From assembly GCF_963678635.1 (NCBI RefSeq), contig NC_087068.1, forward strand, positions 54,088,213 to 54,152,212: 64,000 bases of DNA, written 5' to 3'. The notes under the pieces are model-generated. The model had not been told where the DNA came from, did not search any database, and worked only from the letters and a program-made list of their open reading frames with translations. Source of the DNA: Symsagittifera roscoffensis. Lineage: Eukaryota > Xenacoelomorpha > Acoela > Convolutidae. The position numbers and the translations under genes were made by a program. Position 1 is the first letter of the stretch. The number at the start of each line of letters is the position of its first letter. This document shows, in pieces, positions 26,101-38,345 of the stretch.

Positions 26101-27609
26101 TTCCCAGTTTAATTTTTTTTGAGTTCTTGTCTAACATCGGGAGAAATGAGCAAGCGAACGAAGACGTTTTGTCAAGGCTAAATGTTTCATTTTATGTAGG
26201 AAAAAACTTAGTTTTATTCAGGGAAAACTGTTTTTGGAGACTTCATTTAGCAAATTTTTTTACAAAAAAAAATTAAACAATTTTGTAAGAACTCCGAAAA
26301 TTATTCTCTAAAAATACAAAACATATGTCTTGATTTTTTTTTTCATTTTTTAAATTTTTTTTTCGAAGTCAACTATTGTAAAACATTTCTAAATCACCAA
26401 TTTTCTATATGTTCCATATGAAACCATATGAGCTTTAAATAAACTTTATTTCAATTAAACTTTGTAGACATGGGCCATCAGAGTGTCAAAAGCCTTTTCT
26501 GAAGTCAAAATTGATGCATGTGAGTTTATATAATGAATGGTAGCTTTTTAGCCTAGTGGCCACCTCCACTTATTTTTATAAATTTATGATCAACTTCAGT
26601 TTTTATCAGATTAATGAAGCTTATAGCTATGGGCTCACAACCAAAAAAAAAGGGAGATAATTAAATTCGTTTTCAAGATGGGAACAGACTCGATTAGTAT
26701 TTACACAACTCATAACAATGAAAAAATCCCATCTTGGAAGAGCACCAAAAAGTCCAGTTAGCTGGCTAACGTGTGTTACCTTCTTGAGCAAACAACAGAG
26801 ACTAGCACCAAAAATTTCTGGCTACCAAAAATTTTTTAATCAAAAATTCGTTATCAAAAATTTACAGTAAGCTAATAGTGACAATGAAAGCGTAAAAAAA
26901 ATTTGAAAAACAGTAAAAGAAAATGAAAAACAACTTTTTTTGACAATTTTGAGCATGAAAAAAAAACGTTTATCACCACGAGTCTCGTTGAATTTTGTCA
27001 GTCTTATATTATAGCCATTTTTTGAAGTAAAATCAACCCGGCGGTTTTTGTTTTCCCCCCAACTGCGTGCGAGTTTTTACAAGTAACATTTGTGTTCACC
27101 TTGTCCGATGCTTATAAATGGTATGAATAGGCCATGAGAAGCATGTGTGACCTTCTTAGGTAACCTTGGAAAACCCCTCGTTACACCATAAAATTGATCC
27201 TTGTTTGATATAGGGAAAAAGGAAAAGAGTCAATAGCCCAATTTCAGAAAACAGAATGAATATATAATATTTTTTTCCCGCTGGAAAATCTGAAAAACTA
27301 AAATCCAATTTAAATTTATTTACGTTTGTTTATAGAGAGCGTAACTTTTCTTACTTTTAGCAAACGAATTTGAATTTCATTTAAAAAAATCAAAAAAATC
27401 GGCGGACTTTTAAAAGTTCAAAAATGTTGTTGATCTTTTTGGTGGGCGAAATTGATTTTCTGAGTGCTCCTAAAACACTTTACAGACCTTAATTTGGCAA
27501 AGTTTTTCTGATCCGCGGGCTTAAATTTGTAGAAATTAGATCCATAATAATTTTTTTCGTTCTATTTGAAAAGTTTGACCAAACAATTGCGTAATTTTTC
27601 TGGCGCGCG
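23111..27609. other. non-coding stretch
   Basis: Open frames such as 23454-23687 and 25596-25838 are low-complexity and without motifs. Homopolymer A and T runs are common. No supported gene. Confidence 0.35.
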
Positions 27610-27785
27610 TGTCTTCTAGATACAAAAAATCCCCGAATTCGCCCGCCCTGTAATCACATGCAAATTCAGGGTTAGTCGACCCAAAATGGATGTAAAATAG
27701 GACAAAATGGGAGACTTTTGGGAGGTAAAGGGGGTTAAAATTCTGAGGAGAGAGAGAGCGTCCCCCCTGTCTAAATCCGGTTCTG
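27610..27785 (+). repeat. dispersed repeat, related to 22975-23110
   Basis: Second copy of the family described at 22975. It carries a short GAGAGAGAGAG run just before its GC-rich right end. Confidence 0.5.
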
Positions 27786-28949
27786 GTATTACTTTCATTG
27801 ACTCTTAATAAAAAGGACTGAAACTTAAAAAAGTCTTAATTTTCAAGCCGGGCTAAAAAAAAATTTCTTTTGGTCCTGCGGTAGTTATCATCATTTTCTT
27901 CAATCATTGTCTGATTCTATTGCCATGGTCACCTTTTTTCAACTATCTGAAATGATTCCCAACAATGTGAAATGATTCGCAGCAATGTGAAATGATTCCC
28001 AACTGATGTAAAACGGGAGCAAATTAGATCAAAACTCCTCCCTTGCTTGTCAATGGGCAAACAAAACACAAAGCCAAAAGTAAACAACACTGAATCCCTA
28101 CGGAACAAATCAAGCTGAGCTGAGTAAATAAAAATCGCCCTAAATAGACCGTGGGCGCAAAAGTTGCGTGTCAAATGATGCGACGAAAGAGGGAAAAATC
28201 TCCCTTGAATACCAGATAGTTAAGATAGCCGTATCTAAATGGTAGTTTCTAAATGTGTCCAATTTACCAATCATGTTTTTCTGTTTTATGATGTGTTTTT
28301 CTGTGATTTATGATGAGTGATAAATGCACCATGATTTCAACATTAGTACACGCCCCCAGGTCACCAAAAGAGTCAATTTTTGGTACGATTTTACGACAAG
28401 CTTTTTTGGTCAACGAACCCTCAAATAGTTTTTATAAAAGAGCCTTTGGCGTCAATTTACACTAAATTTAAGCATGAAACAAGAAGCTAATTTTCAAATT
28501 TGAGCATGGCTTTTGTCATTCTTTGTCCTTGTTTCTCAAATTTCTCCCTCCAGCGAAGAAAAATAAGTCAAGATAGGGTCGCTTTAAAACAAAAAAAAAG
28601 ATAGCCGGTTGCCGTTCCAAGTAGAAGAGAATGCCTCTATGACAGCCCTGTGCTATGCTGTGACGGTCTCAAGCCCGTGAAAACAGCAAAAGTTTGGGTA
28701 TAGCGAGCTCTGCAAAATTAGACAGAAACCAGGATATCTATCTCGGGAGCTTCATACAGCTTAGCGGAGACTTCACATGCCGGAGTGAAAAAAAAAGTAA
28801 GAAAAGCATGCGGAAACTTCAATAGCCTCAAAAATTTCTGTAGCCAGTGAGAAATACCGGAGAAAAAAATGCAAAGTCTTCAGTGATTGTGTTAGAAATA
28901 CGCTCCTTAGGGAAAAGAAACTTAACCAGTTAAGGTCGCTGACTTACAA
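27786..28949. other. non-coding stretch
   Basis: At 27942-28003 a motif GTGAAATGATTCCCA is repeated three times in tandem (about 20 bp each). Otherwise nothing recognised. Confidence 0.35.
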
Positions 28950-29390
28950 AGATTGAAAGGTTTGCAAAAAGATGCCTCAGAAAATACTACACTGCACAGA
29001 GGATACGACCTGCCTACAGATCGCCTCAGGGAAAAAAAGCGAATATGATCTCCGGATGGAGCCGAGCGAGATGCCAATTCAGTTTTCGATCGATTTCAAC
29101 ATAAGAGAACATTGGAAACGGTCCTTTGGTGAATCGAAGAAGTTCTGGAGAAAACTTGTGCAAGATAACGTGATCAAATCCGTCAAGCTCCCACAATGCA
29201 TTGGAAAAAATTAGAAACAGAGTGGCTTAATTTATGCAAAGAAACTGACATGGATTGGAAGCGATGGAGAGCTCTAGCTTGCGCTTTTGTCAAGGAGGGT
29301 AATAGGCAGCAGTGCCTTTAACGCCCTACTTGGTCTTGGACTTGGAGAAGAGAATGTTGCTACCAAGCTGGATTTTGAATGAAAATTAAA
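28950..29390 (+). pseudogene. possible decayed protein-coding fragment, family unknown
   Basis: Coding-like segments appear in successive frames. One contains RMEPSEMPIQFSIDFN and HWKRSFGESKKFWRKL (about 29057-29160). Next, from about 29185, TMHWKKLETEWLNLCKETD and MDWKRWRALACAFVKEGN. Then about 29310-29382, SAFNALLGLGLGEENVATK before a TGA. The composition and the tandem change of frames suggest an old coding sequence broken by frameshifts. I do not recognise the family; a transposon protein is possible because a mobile-element copy starts 120 bp downstream. A chance arrangement remains possible. Confidence 0.35.
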
Positions 29391-29510
29391 CACAGAGGCG
29401 AAGCCAAGCTTCGCAACACTTGCGTTAGCACAAAATATATCATAACAATCTAATGGATAAAAGCATGGAGCCACAGAATCAAAACAGTATTCGAAATGAA
29501 AATAGAACAA

Positions 29511-30034
29511 GACTGCTCGTATCAGGGCGAAGCCCTGAATGTTCCGACTGCCTTTTAAGGTTTATGGAGCAGTAATAAAATTAAAAAATTAAATGAAATT
29601 TAAAAAAAAATGAAAAAACAATTTTCTAAAATTATTTATGAAAAGCATCCCCCCACACGCCATATACAGTACAAAGAATCTAATTCGCTCCTTGTAGCAA
29701 ACCAATTATGACAAATAGGCTTCTTTCAACCAATTTGGAACGATTTCTAAGACGGATTAACTCTCCGCTTACGCGTTAGAAGCGCGAAATATATCGCGCG
29801 TTAATTTTCCCAAATTGGCCAAAATGACAACCTTTAAACCCCCGTAACTTTACGAAAAATGATCACAGGTGAAATATCTTTTCAAATATGAGCTCAGGAC
29901 AACAATACTTTTCGAATGATATAAAAAAATTCCGTCAAAAATGGCTAGTTGAAAAGTCGAAATTTGTCTGAAGAAAAAAAAACCCACCCCGAGCACAAAT
30001 ATTCCGTTACTTTCGTACCGAAAGTCGGAACAAA
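29511..30034 (+). mobile_element. ~500-bp interspersed element, copy A
   Basis: Begins GACTGCTCGTATCAGGGCG and ends near GAAAGTCGGAACAAAG. The middle holds a partly palindromic GCGCGAAATATATCGCGCG followed by CCCAAATTGGCCAAAATG and a TGATCACAGGTGAAA motif. Copies at 58658-59156 and 61957-62472 keep the same order of motifs. Comparison with an empty site at 63750-63780 confirms that the unit inserts as a block. No coding sequence, so it is non-autonomous. Confidence 0.75.
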
Positions 30035-30061
30035 GCCAAACCATTCTACAAAAAATCAAAA

Positions 30062-31884
30062 CATTTGGTTCAAATGATATTCAACTCATGAAATACAATT
30101 CGTAGCGTTAAGTTAGCATGGAGATAAAATTTATCGAGCGATAAAAATCAATTAAGGATTATAAGGATGTTAATTAGGTAAACGTCCATTTAGCTGAACA
30201 AATTAAATTTAAAATTTGTGTTTTTTGAAAACTTTCATAGCCCCAAGTTGTGACATGCCTCGGAGCTCAAATACTCAACAAAATATATTTGCTTTTTATA
30301 CAAATTATTGTGAAATAACTAAACCGATACAAAAACAAATCAAAGGATCAAAAAAATAATAGCAAAAATGGAAATAATACGAATCCTTGAATCTCGTTTA
30401 CCCTCATTTCTACAAAATTTAGACACGCCGCTCTGAATAAATGAAAATTTCCAGAGCTTAGAAGAAAACTTATGCAAGATAAAATAAAATAGCCTTGTTT
30501 TGGGATAAACTTTCAAATTCTAATTATAAACATTAGTTTAGTCGGGCATTTCACACCTACACCAAATAAGAAGGTCTTGGAAGTTACCGAGGTTTCCTAA
30601 TAACTACAACAAGCTTTTTCAATATGATTTTTAGTCTTCGTCTTCGGAAAAGAGTCTAGTTCCTAATTACAAATTTGCTCTGAAAAGAGAAAAAAGATAT
30701 CTAAAAATTTCTATTTAAAAAGATATTTCCTCTTTGTTTAAATTTTTTAAATCTAAAATTATGGAGTTTTATGGCTAAAGAATATAAGAAAAATAGAAAT
30801 TGTTCAAAATTGGCGAATGATTAGATTAAAATGCCAGACTGCGATTTCCAGTATATAGAAATTGTCTGAAAAATGGGAAAGTTGAAATCAGTTTTTTTCC
30901 TCATTAAAATCAGTTCAAATTTAATGAAAAAATGAAAATTATGAAAAAAACTCAGGATCAAATGGTATTTTTCTGTGATATGCGTTCGAATAGTTTTATG
31001 AAGTAGTTCAAGTAGGCCGCTGAAAAATCAGCAAACACTACAGCTCCTTTCCACTCTTTAAAAAATCGAAATAGGAGCATATAAGTGTTTTCGATCTACA
31101 AAAATTAGTGCGAAATCAAAAGAAACTTTTGTTTAATTGAACACACGCATTTATGTTTCATGTTGCTCCTTAGTATTGTTGAAATTGAAAAATCTTATCT
31201 TCGGTACGAAACTTTTTTCCGATGCCAAATTATCAGATAATTTGAAATAAGCTGATTTATAACAACAAAGCTATTATCTAATAAATCGGCTCTGTTTGAT
31301 TGGCTCATTTTTGAACATTTAAGATCATCTTATCTCCACGATTTAATTTTGTATATATTGAAAAAAATGAAGATTTCAGTTTCAGGAGAATCAACAAGAA
31401 AAACAACTACTGTATTGAAAAACCTTTCATAAGTTATTGAGCAGCTACTACGACCACAAAACGTTGGTGGAAGCGATTCAAGTTGAAGACATCAAAAGTT
31501 GTTATAGACTGCAATTTTTGTAACTTTTGAGCGAATAAGTTTTTAAAAGTTGAATTTTTACATCAAAACCGACCTGATTACATTTTTAAAAATTACTAAA
31601 GATTTTTTTGGTGTTTTAAACGGCACAAATTTAGTCAAATGTGCCTATAAAATATAAGCTTAAATCGCTGATGCCAAAAATAGCATTCAATTTATTCTAA
31701 GATAATTTAAAAGGATAATTTACGAAGTCAGGCCAAGTTATTAAAAAATAACGGGACTAAATCAGCGGCACTTTCGATTACAATGAATAATACTTACAGC
31801 TCAACTAAGAAAAATATAGTCAGATTAGCAAAAATCCAATAATTCGATTTCCTCGAACTTTTTTTTCGTATAAACTGCAGTTTA
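30062..31884. other. non-coding stretch
   Basis: AT-rich, no credible open frame or repeat noted. Confidence 0.35.
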
Positions 31885-31955
31885 GAAGGTAAGGCCGTGT
31901 CTCGAACCCAGAAAATTAGGTTAGGGTGCAAGGCAACTGCGTCGCCTCTAAATCA
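31885..31955 (-). other. tRNA-like promoter boxes on the minus strand
   Basis: Read on the minus strand, GACGCAGTTGCC (31943-31932) resembles an A box and GGGTTCGAGAC (31909-31899) is a perfect B-box match, at tRNA-like spacing. The stems needed for a tRNA do not form, so this is more likely the head of a SINE or a tRNA relic. Confidence 0.4.
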
Positions 31956-33778
31956 AGTGGGAAACAGGTTGTAAGTTTGTAAGGTTCAATGCTAAAGCCT
32001 TTTCAGTATCTTACCGATTTATAAGAAAAATATTTTCACGGAGAAAAACTCTAACTCCCAATTACGAAAAACTGTTCGCCATTGTAAATATCGTTTTCGC
32101 AAGTTTCAACTAACATAGATTGAACGTTTTAGAGATTTTGAAAAAACAAAAGCTCTGTATGGGGAAAGGGAGCGGCTCAATTTATCATCAATAACTCGTG
32201 CTTGTTATTTTTTAGCAGCTCCAAGACATAGTCATTAAAAAAACACACATAATTAATACACGACTTATCGTTCGATTTTCTCTCCTGTCAGGAGTTAGAG
32301 AAAAAATTTATGGTTTTATGCTCAAATTTGATACGGAATTCAAAAAATTCAATGCGTTCGGCGAGTTTCAACTAACATTACTGAAGAACTTTGAACATTT
32401 TGAGAATTTAAACGCTTTTTATTGGAAAACTAGCGCTTCAGTTTTATGTTTAACAGCTCCTGTTTTTTATTTTTAAAACCATTAAATCAAATAAATACTA
32501 TTGACCATGAAATCACAGCTTCCCAGACTAACAAATCGACTATTCAAATTGAAAGTTTTTGATCCAGAAGAATTTTCTAGGAATACTGCGTTTTGTTTCA
32601 GTACAAGGTAAATGTAAGATTTCCGCTGTTTTTTTTCAACAACATTGGGGATAAATTTGGGGATAAAGTTGAGCCCTTAATGTTGATATAAACCTAAATT
32701 AAAATGATAAATTAAATAAAGCTGATATTCGACTCATTGCATACATAATTGATTGAACTCGCTTTCAAACTCTAGAAAAAAAATTGACTGCCCCAAAAAC
32801 TTTAAGAGATTGTCACAACGGTGATCATCACGAACTTTTATAAATTGTTTCATTGCTCATGATTGCAAGGTAGCATTTGAAAATATTTTCAAGCCAATTT
32901 ATCCAAAAGGGAAGGAGCAACAAACGAGCTGTTCAGCTCTTTACGGAAAACCGCTGTTGTGCCCGGCGGGTTAAGAATTACTCCAACTTTTTGGCTATAA
33001 TAACAATTATTATGCCGTTTCTTGTATTTTTTTTTCATTACATGGTAGGTTTTTGATGTAACGATTTTTTGATAGCCTATAATATGCTTCTCGGCTGTAT
33101 AATTTTAAGTTCTCCTGTTTTATTTATACTATTTTTGAATTTCTATGACTCTGATCTTTGCTAAATTTTTTCTATAAGCGAAATTGTATGTCTAGTTTTT
33201 TGGCAACCCCAGAAAATAATTTTGTCGCATTGGGATGAAATTTTGAAATCGAACATTTTTATGCTGAAGTTTTGATAATTGTTGATGATTGGGCCGTTGC
33301 GTTTTGAGTGTAGGCTGATTCTTTTAAAGTCAGGTATGGATCTGCGAAGTTAGTGTGACCTACATTCGAGCCTGTTTTGACTCTGATTCGACCCTGATTC
33401 CATATCAGACTGAAATTGTATACGTTGATTCGACCCTCTGAATGAAACCAAGCCCGTTATTTAGGCCTGGAAACGTTATATGTTCGGCCGAGATGTTTAT
33501 ATTCATGCTTCTAACAGCTGGAACCGAGACGATTAATACAGGCGATTGATTTATGATAGAATTCTAAGTAGTTGTTATTAAGAATACTGAAGAACAATTT
33601 TTGATCACTGTATTTTAAATAGCCGGAGAAATTCGAAGACACATTTTTATTCTGATTTTCGCCAAATGGTTTTGAGTTAGAAAACTGGGGTAGTTTTTGT
33701 TAACTGGCCCAAGATTATCAAATTGTTAAATGAGCTTCTGTTTTTGAATAAAAATTAATATTTTCTTTCGCTGGACTT
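31956..33778. other. non-coding stretch
   Basis: Nothing recognised beyond A/T runs. Confidence 0.3.
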
Positions 33779-33964
33779 GAGTTAAATCGGATCTCTTTAC
33801 AAATATCCCCACTTGGGAGCCTAGTAACGAATCCCCCCATAGAGAAATAAATCAATGGTTTAGCATATGAGAATTTTATACCTAGTTACGAATCTCTTTC
33901 AGCCCCCCCCCCCCCCCACGCTTGCAAAAGGGGGATATAGTTAAAGAGATCCGTTAAATAACTC
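33779..33964. mobile_element. 186-bp inverted-repeat element with a C15 run
   Basis: Left end 33779-33810 (GAGTTAAATCGGATCTCTTT then ACAAATATCCCC) is matched in inverse by the right end 33931-33964 (GGGGATATAGTTAAAGAGAT then CCGTTAAATAACTC) over about 32 bp with few mismatches. The interior holds a run of 15 C (33903-33917) and a TAGTTACGAATC motif. Non-autonomous; family unknown. Confidence 0.65.
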
Positions 33965-34057
33965 AGATTAGAGCATTGTGATCTATCATTTAAAAAAAGA
34001 TCAGTTTTGGGCCGTAAAACAGAAAAGACCCAAAAACTGTTCATTTCTGAAGTGGTT

Positions 34058-34257
34058 NNNNNNNNNNNNNNNNNNNNNNNNNNNNNNNNNNNNNNNNNNN
34101 NNNNNNNNNNNNNNNNNNNNNNNNNNNNNNNNNNNNNNNNNNNNNNNNNNNNNNNNNNNNNNNNNNNNNNNNNNNNNNNNNNNNNNNNNNNNNNNNNNNN
34201 NNNNNNNNNNNNNNNNNNNNNNNNNNNNNNNNNNNNNNNNNNNNNNNNNNNNNNNNN
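34058..34257. other. assembly gap of 200 N
   Basis: Exactly 200 unknown bases. A fixed length suggests a scaffolding gap of unknown true size, so features on the two sides need not be adjacent. Confidence 0.97.
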
Positions 34258-34831
34258 GGAATTAATTCCATGCTTGGTTTTAAAATTGAAATATCAATAT
34301 GACGACGAATTTGCTGGCACCTTCAACGTTAAGATGTATATCGTCCGAGAGATCCGATTCGAGCATACCACGAGGGGAAATATAACAATCTTTAAAATGC
34401 TGGCAGAGAATTTGGTTGAGTTTTTGGCAGTTTTCACGTATAGCGTAACAATCTGACATGGGTAAAACACCAAAAACCGCGACAACTATATAGTCACTTG
34501 CATAATTGACGAGCTGAGTTATAACTTTTTTACACTGTTATCGGCTTCATCCGAGCCATATTTCGGAAACTGGGAAGGCCGCTTGATCCTATCAGAAAAC
34601 CAATACAATGATATTCACTCAAATCGATGTTGTAGAGTGCTGACAGAAAATTTAATGGTCTCGCGCCCGAAACAAAATAACTATCGATATTTTGAGCGCG
34701 CGCACACACACCCTGAGGACTTGATGTTGTTTGTACATGTTGTTTGGAGATCTGATTTGACTATTCGGAAACAACAATCTCATCATCCACCGTTTTCTCA
34801 TCCGTTACTGCACTGTTGCAGTTACTGCTAG
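34258..34831 (+). pseudogene. coding-like fragments after the gap, family unknown
   Basis: From 34258 to 34456 one frame is open through the gap edge and reads DDEFAGTFNVKMYIVREIRF and similar, ending at TGA. From about 34466 another frame is open to 34831 and reads IVTCIIDELSYNFFTLLSAS then EPYFGNWEGRLILSENQYND. Composition is more coding-like than the surroundings. There is no ATG start and the frame changes, so it is either an exon cut by the gap or a decayed mobile-element gene. No known motif seen. Confidence 0.35.
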
Positions 34832-35206
34832 CCTTCGTTGTAGAGTCTGTATGGCTATATTTGCCAACTCCTTGAAGACTACATCATAAAAGTCGATACA
34901 GGCTTTTGGTATTTTGTATTTTCGCAACATTTTACGATTTTCCTCGGCCGACTTACCTATAGATGTCATCACTTCTTGAAACTGTTTTTGTTTTTTGGCA
35001 ATCACGCTTAGTGGGTTGCTGGCTCTCCTCTCCTTTAGTTCTTTCTGAGCCTTTGCTACTCGCTCTAATTCCATCCTCATTTTCTGATCATGGAAAAACC
35101 TTTGAGCTTTATCATTAGCGTGCTGTCGATGTTCGTCTAGTTGCAATTTTGCTTGTCCGAATTGGAATGTGTTTTTAGGATTCCCGGTTAAAATCGCTGC
35201 AGGCAT
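34805..35206 (-). CDS. hypothetical helical protein, 133 codons
   Basis: ATG at 35206; the frame is open for a further 12 codons upstream to a TAA, so the true start may lie in an upstream exon. The product is charged and helix-rich, with a likely coiled coil in the middle (MRMELERVAKAQKELKERRA, about residues 43-62) and a conserved-looking C-terminal part (PKACIDFYDVVFKELANIAI, about 100-119). It ends with TAA at 34805 and overlaps the opposite-strand fragment at 34258-34831 by 27 bp. Such tails occur in DNA-binding proteins with an N-terminal Myb/SANT-like domain, often transposon-derived, but no such domain is visible here. Real coding is likely; function is not known. Confidence 0.5.
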   Translation of the reverse strand: MPAAILTGNPKNTFQFGQAKLQLDEHRQHANDKAQRFFHDQKMRMELERVAKAQKELKERRASNPLSVIAKKQKQFQEVMTSIGKSAEENRKMLRKYKIPKACIDFYDVVFKELANIAIQTLQRRLAVTATVQ

Positions 35207-35394
35207 CAGTTCAAAGGTCTCTAAATTGATTTCGGAATTTGATTGAGTCGTTTATTCACTTTATAAAAGAACTCTTGCTTAATTAACTTGGTAACTCATC
35301 CTTCATCGCCATTCTATCCTTCCAAATCATGAATAGTACAGAATGAAATGAAATTACTATTTTATCCTTCCTCGTATCTGGGGGACTTCGATGT

Positions 35395-35645
35395 CGGTCG
35401 ATCATAAATGGGGGGATCATAAACTAAGGGGATCAAAATTGGGGAAATCATAACTGGGTCGTTCGTAATTGGTGGATCGATTCTGATTGCAGTTATGATC
35501 GAGCCCTCAGTTTTGATCGAAACAATTATGATCTCCCCAGTTAAGATCCCCCCTGTTATGGTCGAAACCTGATGAACTGATCGTAACTGGGGGACCTAAT
35601 CGTAAATGGTGGGACCCGATCATAACTGCGAGACCTGAACACGTT
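35395..35645. repeat. ~20-bp minisatellite with an inverted middle
   Basis: Units of about 20 bp with core GATCATAACTGGGGG repeat across the block. From about 35500 to 35575 the unit is in the opposite orientation (CCCCAGTTAAGATC, CAGTTTTGATCGA), then returns to the first orientation (GATCGTAACTGGGGGACC). About ten to twelve degenerate units in total. Confidence 0.75.
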
Positions 35646-36229
35646 CAATGACGTTTTTCAAATAAAAATTCGAATTAAATGGGTCAGAATCTGAGCTGGC
35701 ATTCTTTCGAACTTCTTCCGCAATGAACCACTATCAAAAACACTTGCACTGCATTCTACAACACTCCAGGAATTTATTCAGCTATATCTAAAAAAAACTT
35801 CAAAAGTCTTCGTTGCGGCAGGATTTGATCGTTCACGCCAAATTTCGACCAAAATAAAATTTTAGAGCTGGCATTTGAAAGCTCTAGAGGCACAGAATGT
35901 TTTGTTTTTCGAAGGTGCCATACAAAAAATCATAAAATCACGATTTTTCAGGGGTTTTAGGGACGCGGCCATTTTGCAGACAATTATTTCAAGAAATGAC
36001 CCATTTGAACATGCAGAGCGATATCAAAGACCTTAATATTTCTTGAAATTGAAGTCCTATCGTTTTTAATCGTTTTTTTGTCCAACAAAACAGATGGAAA
36101 AAAGCCGTTTTCGAGCAAGAACTGTCCATTTTTTCAAAGTTTTAATGAAACTATATGAATTTATGCATATACTTTGAAGATTTCTTTCCAAACACTTTAA
36201 AATTAGGGAGAAAAATCAGAATCAGTTTG
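35646..36229. other. non-coding stretch between tandem arrays
   Basis: No gene seen. The part after about 36100 may be a degenerate partial unit of the following array. Confidence 0.4.
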
Positions 36230-38340
36230 ATGGTTATCTGTTTTGCCGGTTATCCGAAAAATTGCGTTTTTGGCGGTTTTTTGTCAAAACAAAAACGCAA
36301 AATTTGAACATTTTCAAACGTAGTTTTTTAATGTTATACATACGGCCAAAAAAAATTTACACAAGGCTTTTTTTGGTAATTTTGGTATATAAATTGCTTT
36401 TTAACAACTACTAGTTTTTGAGAAATTTTTCAATGAAATTTTGAAAAAAAAGGAAAAAAAATTGACTTGAAAACTAAAAAAATTTTGACGGATTTTGAAG
36501 TAGTTTGAAGAGTTTTTGATTCTCATTTTTCAAGAATTAGGTTAATATTTCTTGATTGTTTTTTCAGAGAAAGATCAATTGCGACTTTAAGTCCGGAATG
36601 AAAAAAAAATTCAGAAAAATAACTGAAAAAGTTTGATTTTTTCGATATTTCAGCATGAAATTTTCTAGTTTCTTGGATTTTCTAAGAAAAGATATCAAGT
36701 ACTATACATATTTGGAATCATCTTTAAGAAAACAATTTTGAATAACTTACACGAAAAGCGAATCATTGAGAGTTATTTAAACAGTTCTCCGTTTTGTCGG
36801 TTCTCCAAAAGTTAGCGTTTTTGGCGTTTACTTGGAAAAAATGCAAAAAAAAATTCCAAAAGAGATTTATAATGTTATGCATACGGCTCCAAAGAATTAT
36901 ACAGGGTTTTTGTGGGTATAGAAAATTTTTTAACAATTTCCCGTCGTTGAGAAATTATTTTATGAAATTTCGATATGAAAAAAAGAGGAAAAAAAATGAC
37001 TTGAAAACATAAAAAATGTTGACCGATTTTGAAGTATTCTTAAGAAATTTTGATTCATTTTTTTCGTGCATTAGGTTGATATTTGTTGATTGTTACTTCA
37101 AAAAGAAAAAATTTGCTACCTTAAGAATTAAAAAAAAGAAAAAAGGTGATTTTTCGAATTTTCGGCATGAAATTTTCTAGTTTTCTAGCTTCTTCGCTTT
37201 TCTAAGAAAAATATATTCAGCATTATACACATTTGGAATCCTTTTAAAGAATAAGTTTTGATTAAATTTTAGTAAGCGGATAAGCAAATCAATGAGAATT
37301 ATTTGAACAGTTATCCGTTTTGTCGTTTATCCAAAAAGCAGCGTTTTGGCGGTTAATTGAAATAATTGCAAACTTTTTTTTCTACATTTTCCGATAGAAT
37401 TCAAAATTCTGTACATAAAATTCGACAGATCATGCTCTGTAATTTTTATTAAAATATGAAACCTTTCCTATCAACTTCTAATTGAGATTTTGAGTATTCA
37501 ACCTTGAGAATTTATTTAATGCATTTTTGAAATTCAATAAAAAGGACAAATTTGACTTGAAAACTAAAAAAGGTTTGGCCGATTTTGAAGCGGACTGAAA
37601 AAATTTTGAGTCTGTTTTCTCTTGATTTAGGTTGATATTTGCTATGCTTTACTTCAGAAAAACATATGTTGCTACTTTTCCGGAATAAAAAAAATCAGAA
37701 AAAAATCGAGAAAAAAAAGTGATTTTCTTGAGGTTTCAGCATGAAATTATCTAGTCTCTTATTTGGAATCCTCTCAAAAAGTAGTTTTTGAAACTATTAG
37801 ATTTAAAAAAATTAACGAGAATTGTTTCAACAGTTATCCATTTTTCGGGTATCCAAAAAACTGCGTTTTGGCGGTTAGTTTGAAGTAATTGCCTTTTTTA
37901 CTTTTTCTGAAAAAATTGATAATTCTATTTATTTGGTGGATAGATCATGCTCGGTGTTTTTTTTTGAATAAAAACAAGGCCTAATAGCCTCTAGTTGTTG
38001 GAAATTTAGTAAAATAATTTTTGAAATTAAAAAACAAGGAAAAAATGACTTAAAAACTAAAATTGTTTTGACGATTTTGAAATATTTTGAGAGAAAGTTT
38101 TTCTTATTGATTTTTTCATCGATTTATCAATTTTTTCTTAGAGAAACAGAACTTGGGAGTTTCCTTTAAATCTGGAACGAAAGTAAATTCATAGAAAAAT
38201 GATGAAAGTAGGTGATTTTTTAAGATTTCAGCATTCAGTTGTCTTTTTTCCCTAAAAGTCCTCACAGAACATGTAAACTATTCTAAGTAAATTGAAACTA
38301 TATCTAGAAATAATTTCAAATTGACATGTTGAGTAGAAGA
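36230..38340 (+). repeat. four diverged ~540-bp AT-rich tandem units
   Basis: A landmark (GGTTATCC-AAAA-GCGTTTTTGGCGG-like) recurs at about 36240, 36793, 37316 and 37848, giving spacings of roughly 555, 523 and 533 bp. Each unit has the same order of further landmarks: TTGACTTGAAAACTAAAAA, GATTTTGAAG, TTAGGTTGATATTTGTTGATTG-like and CAGCATGAAATTTTCTAG. Identity between units is only moderate, so the array is old. It ends where the GC-rich satellite starts. Confidence 0.85.
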
Positions 38341-38345
38341 AAAAA

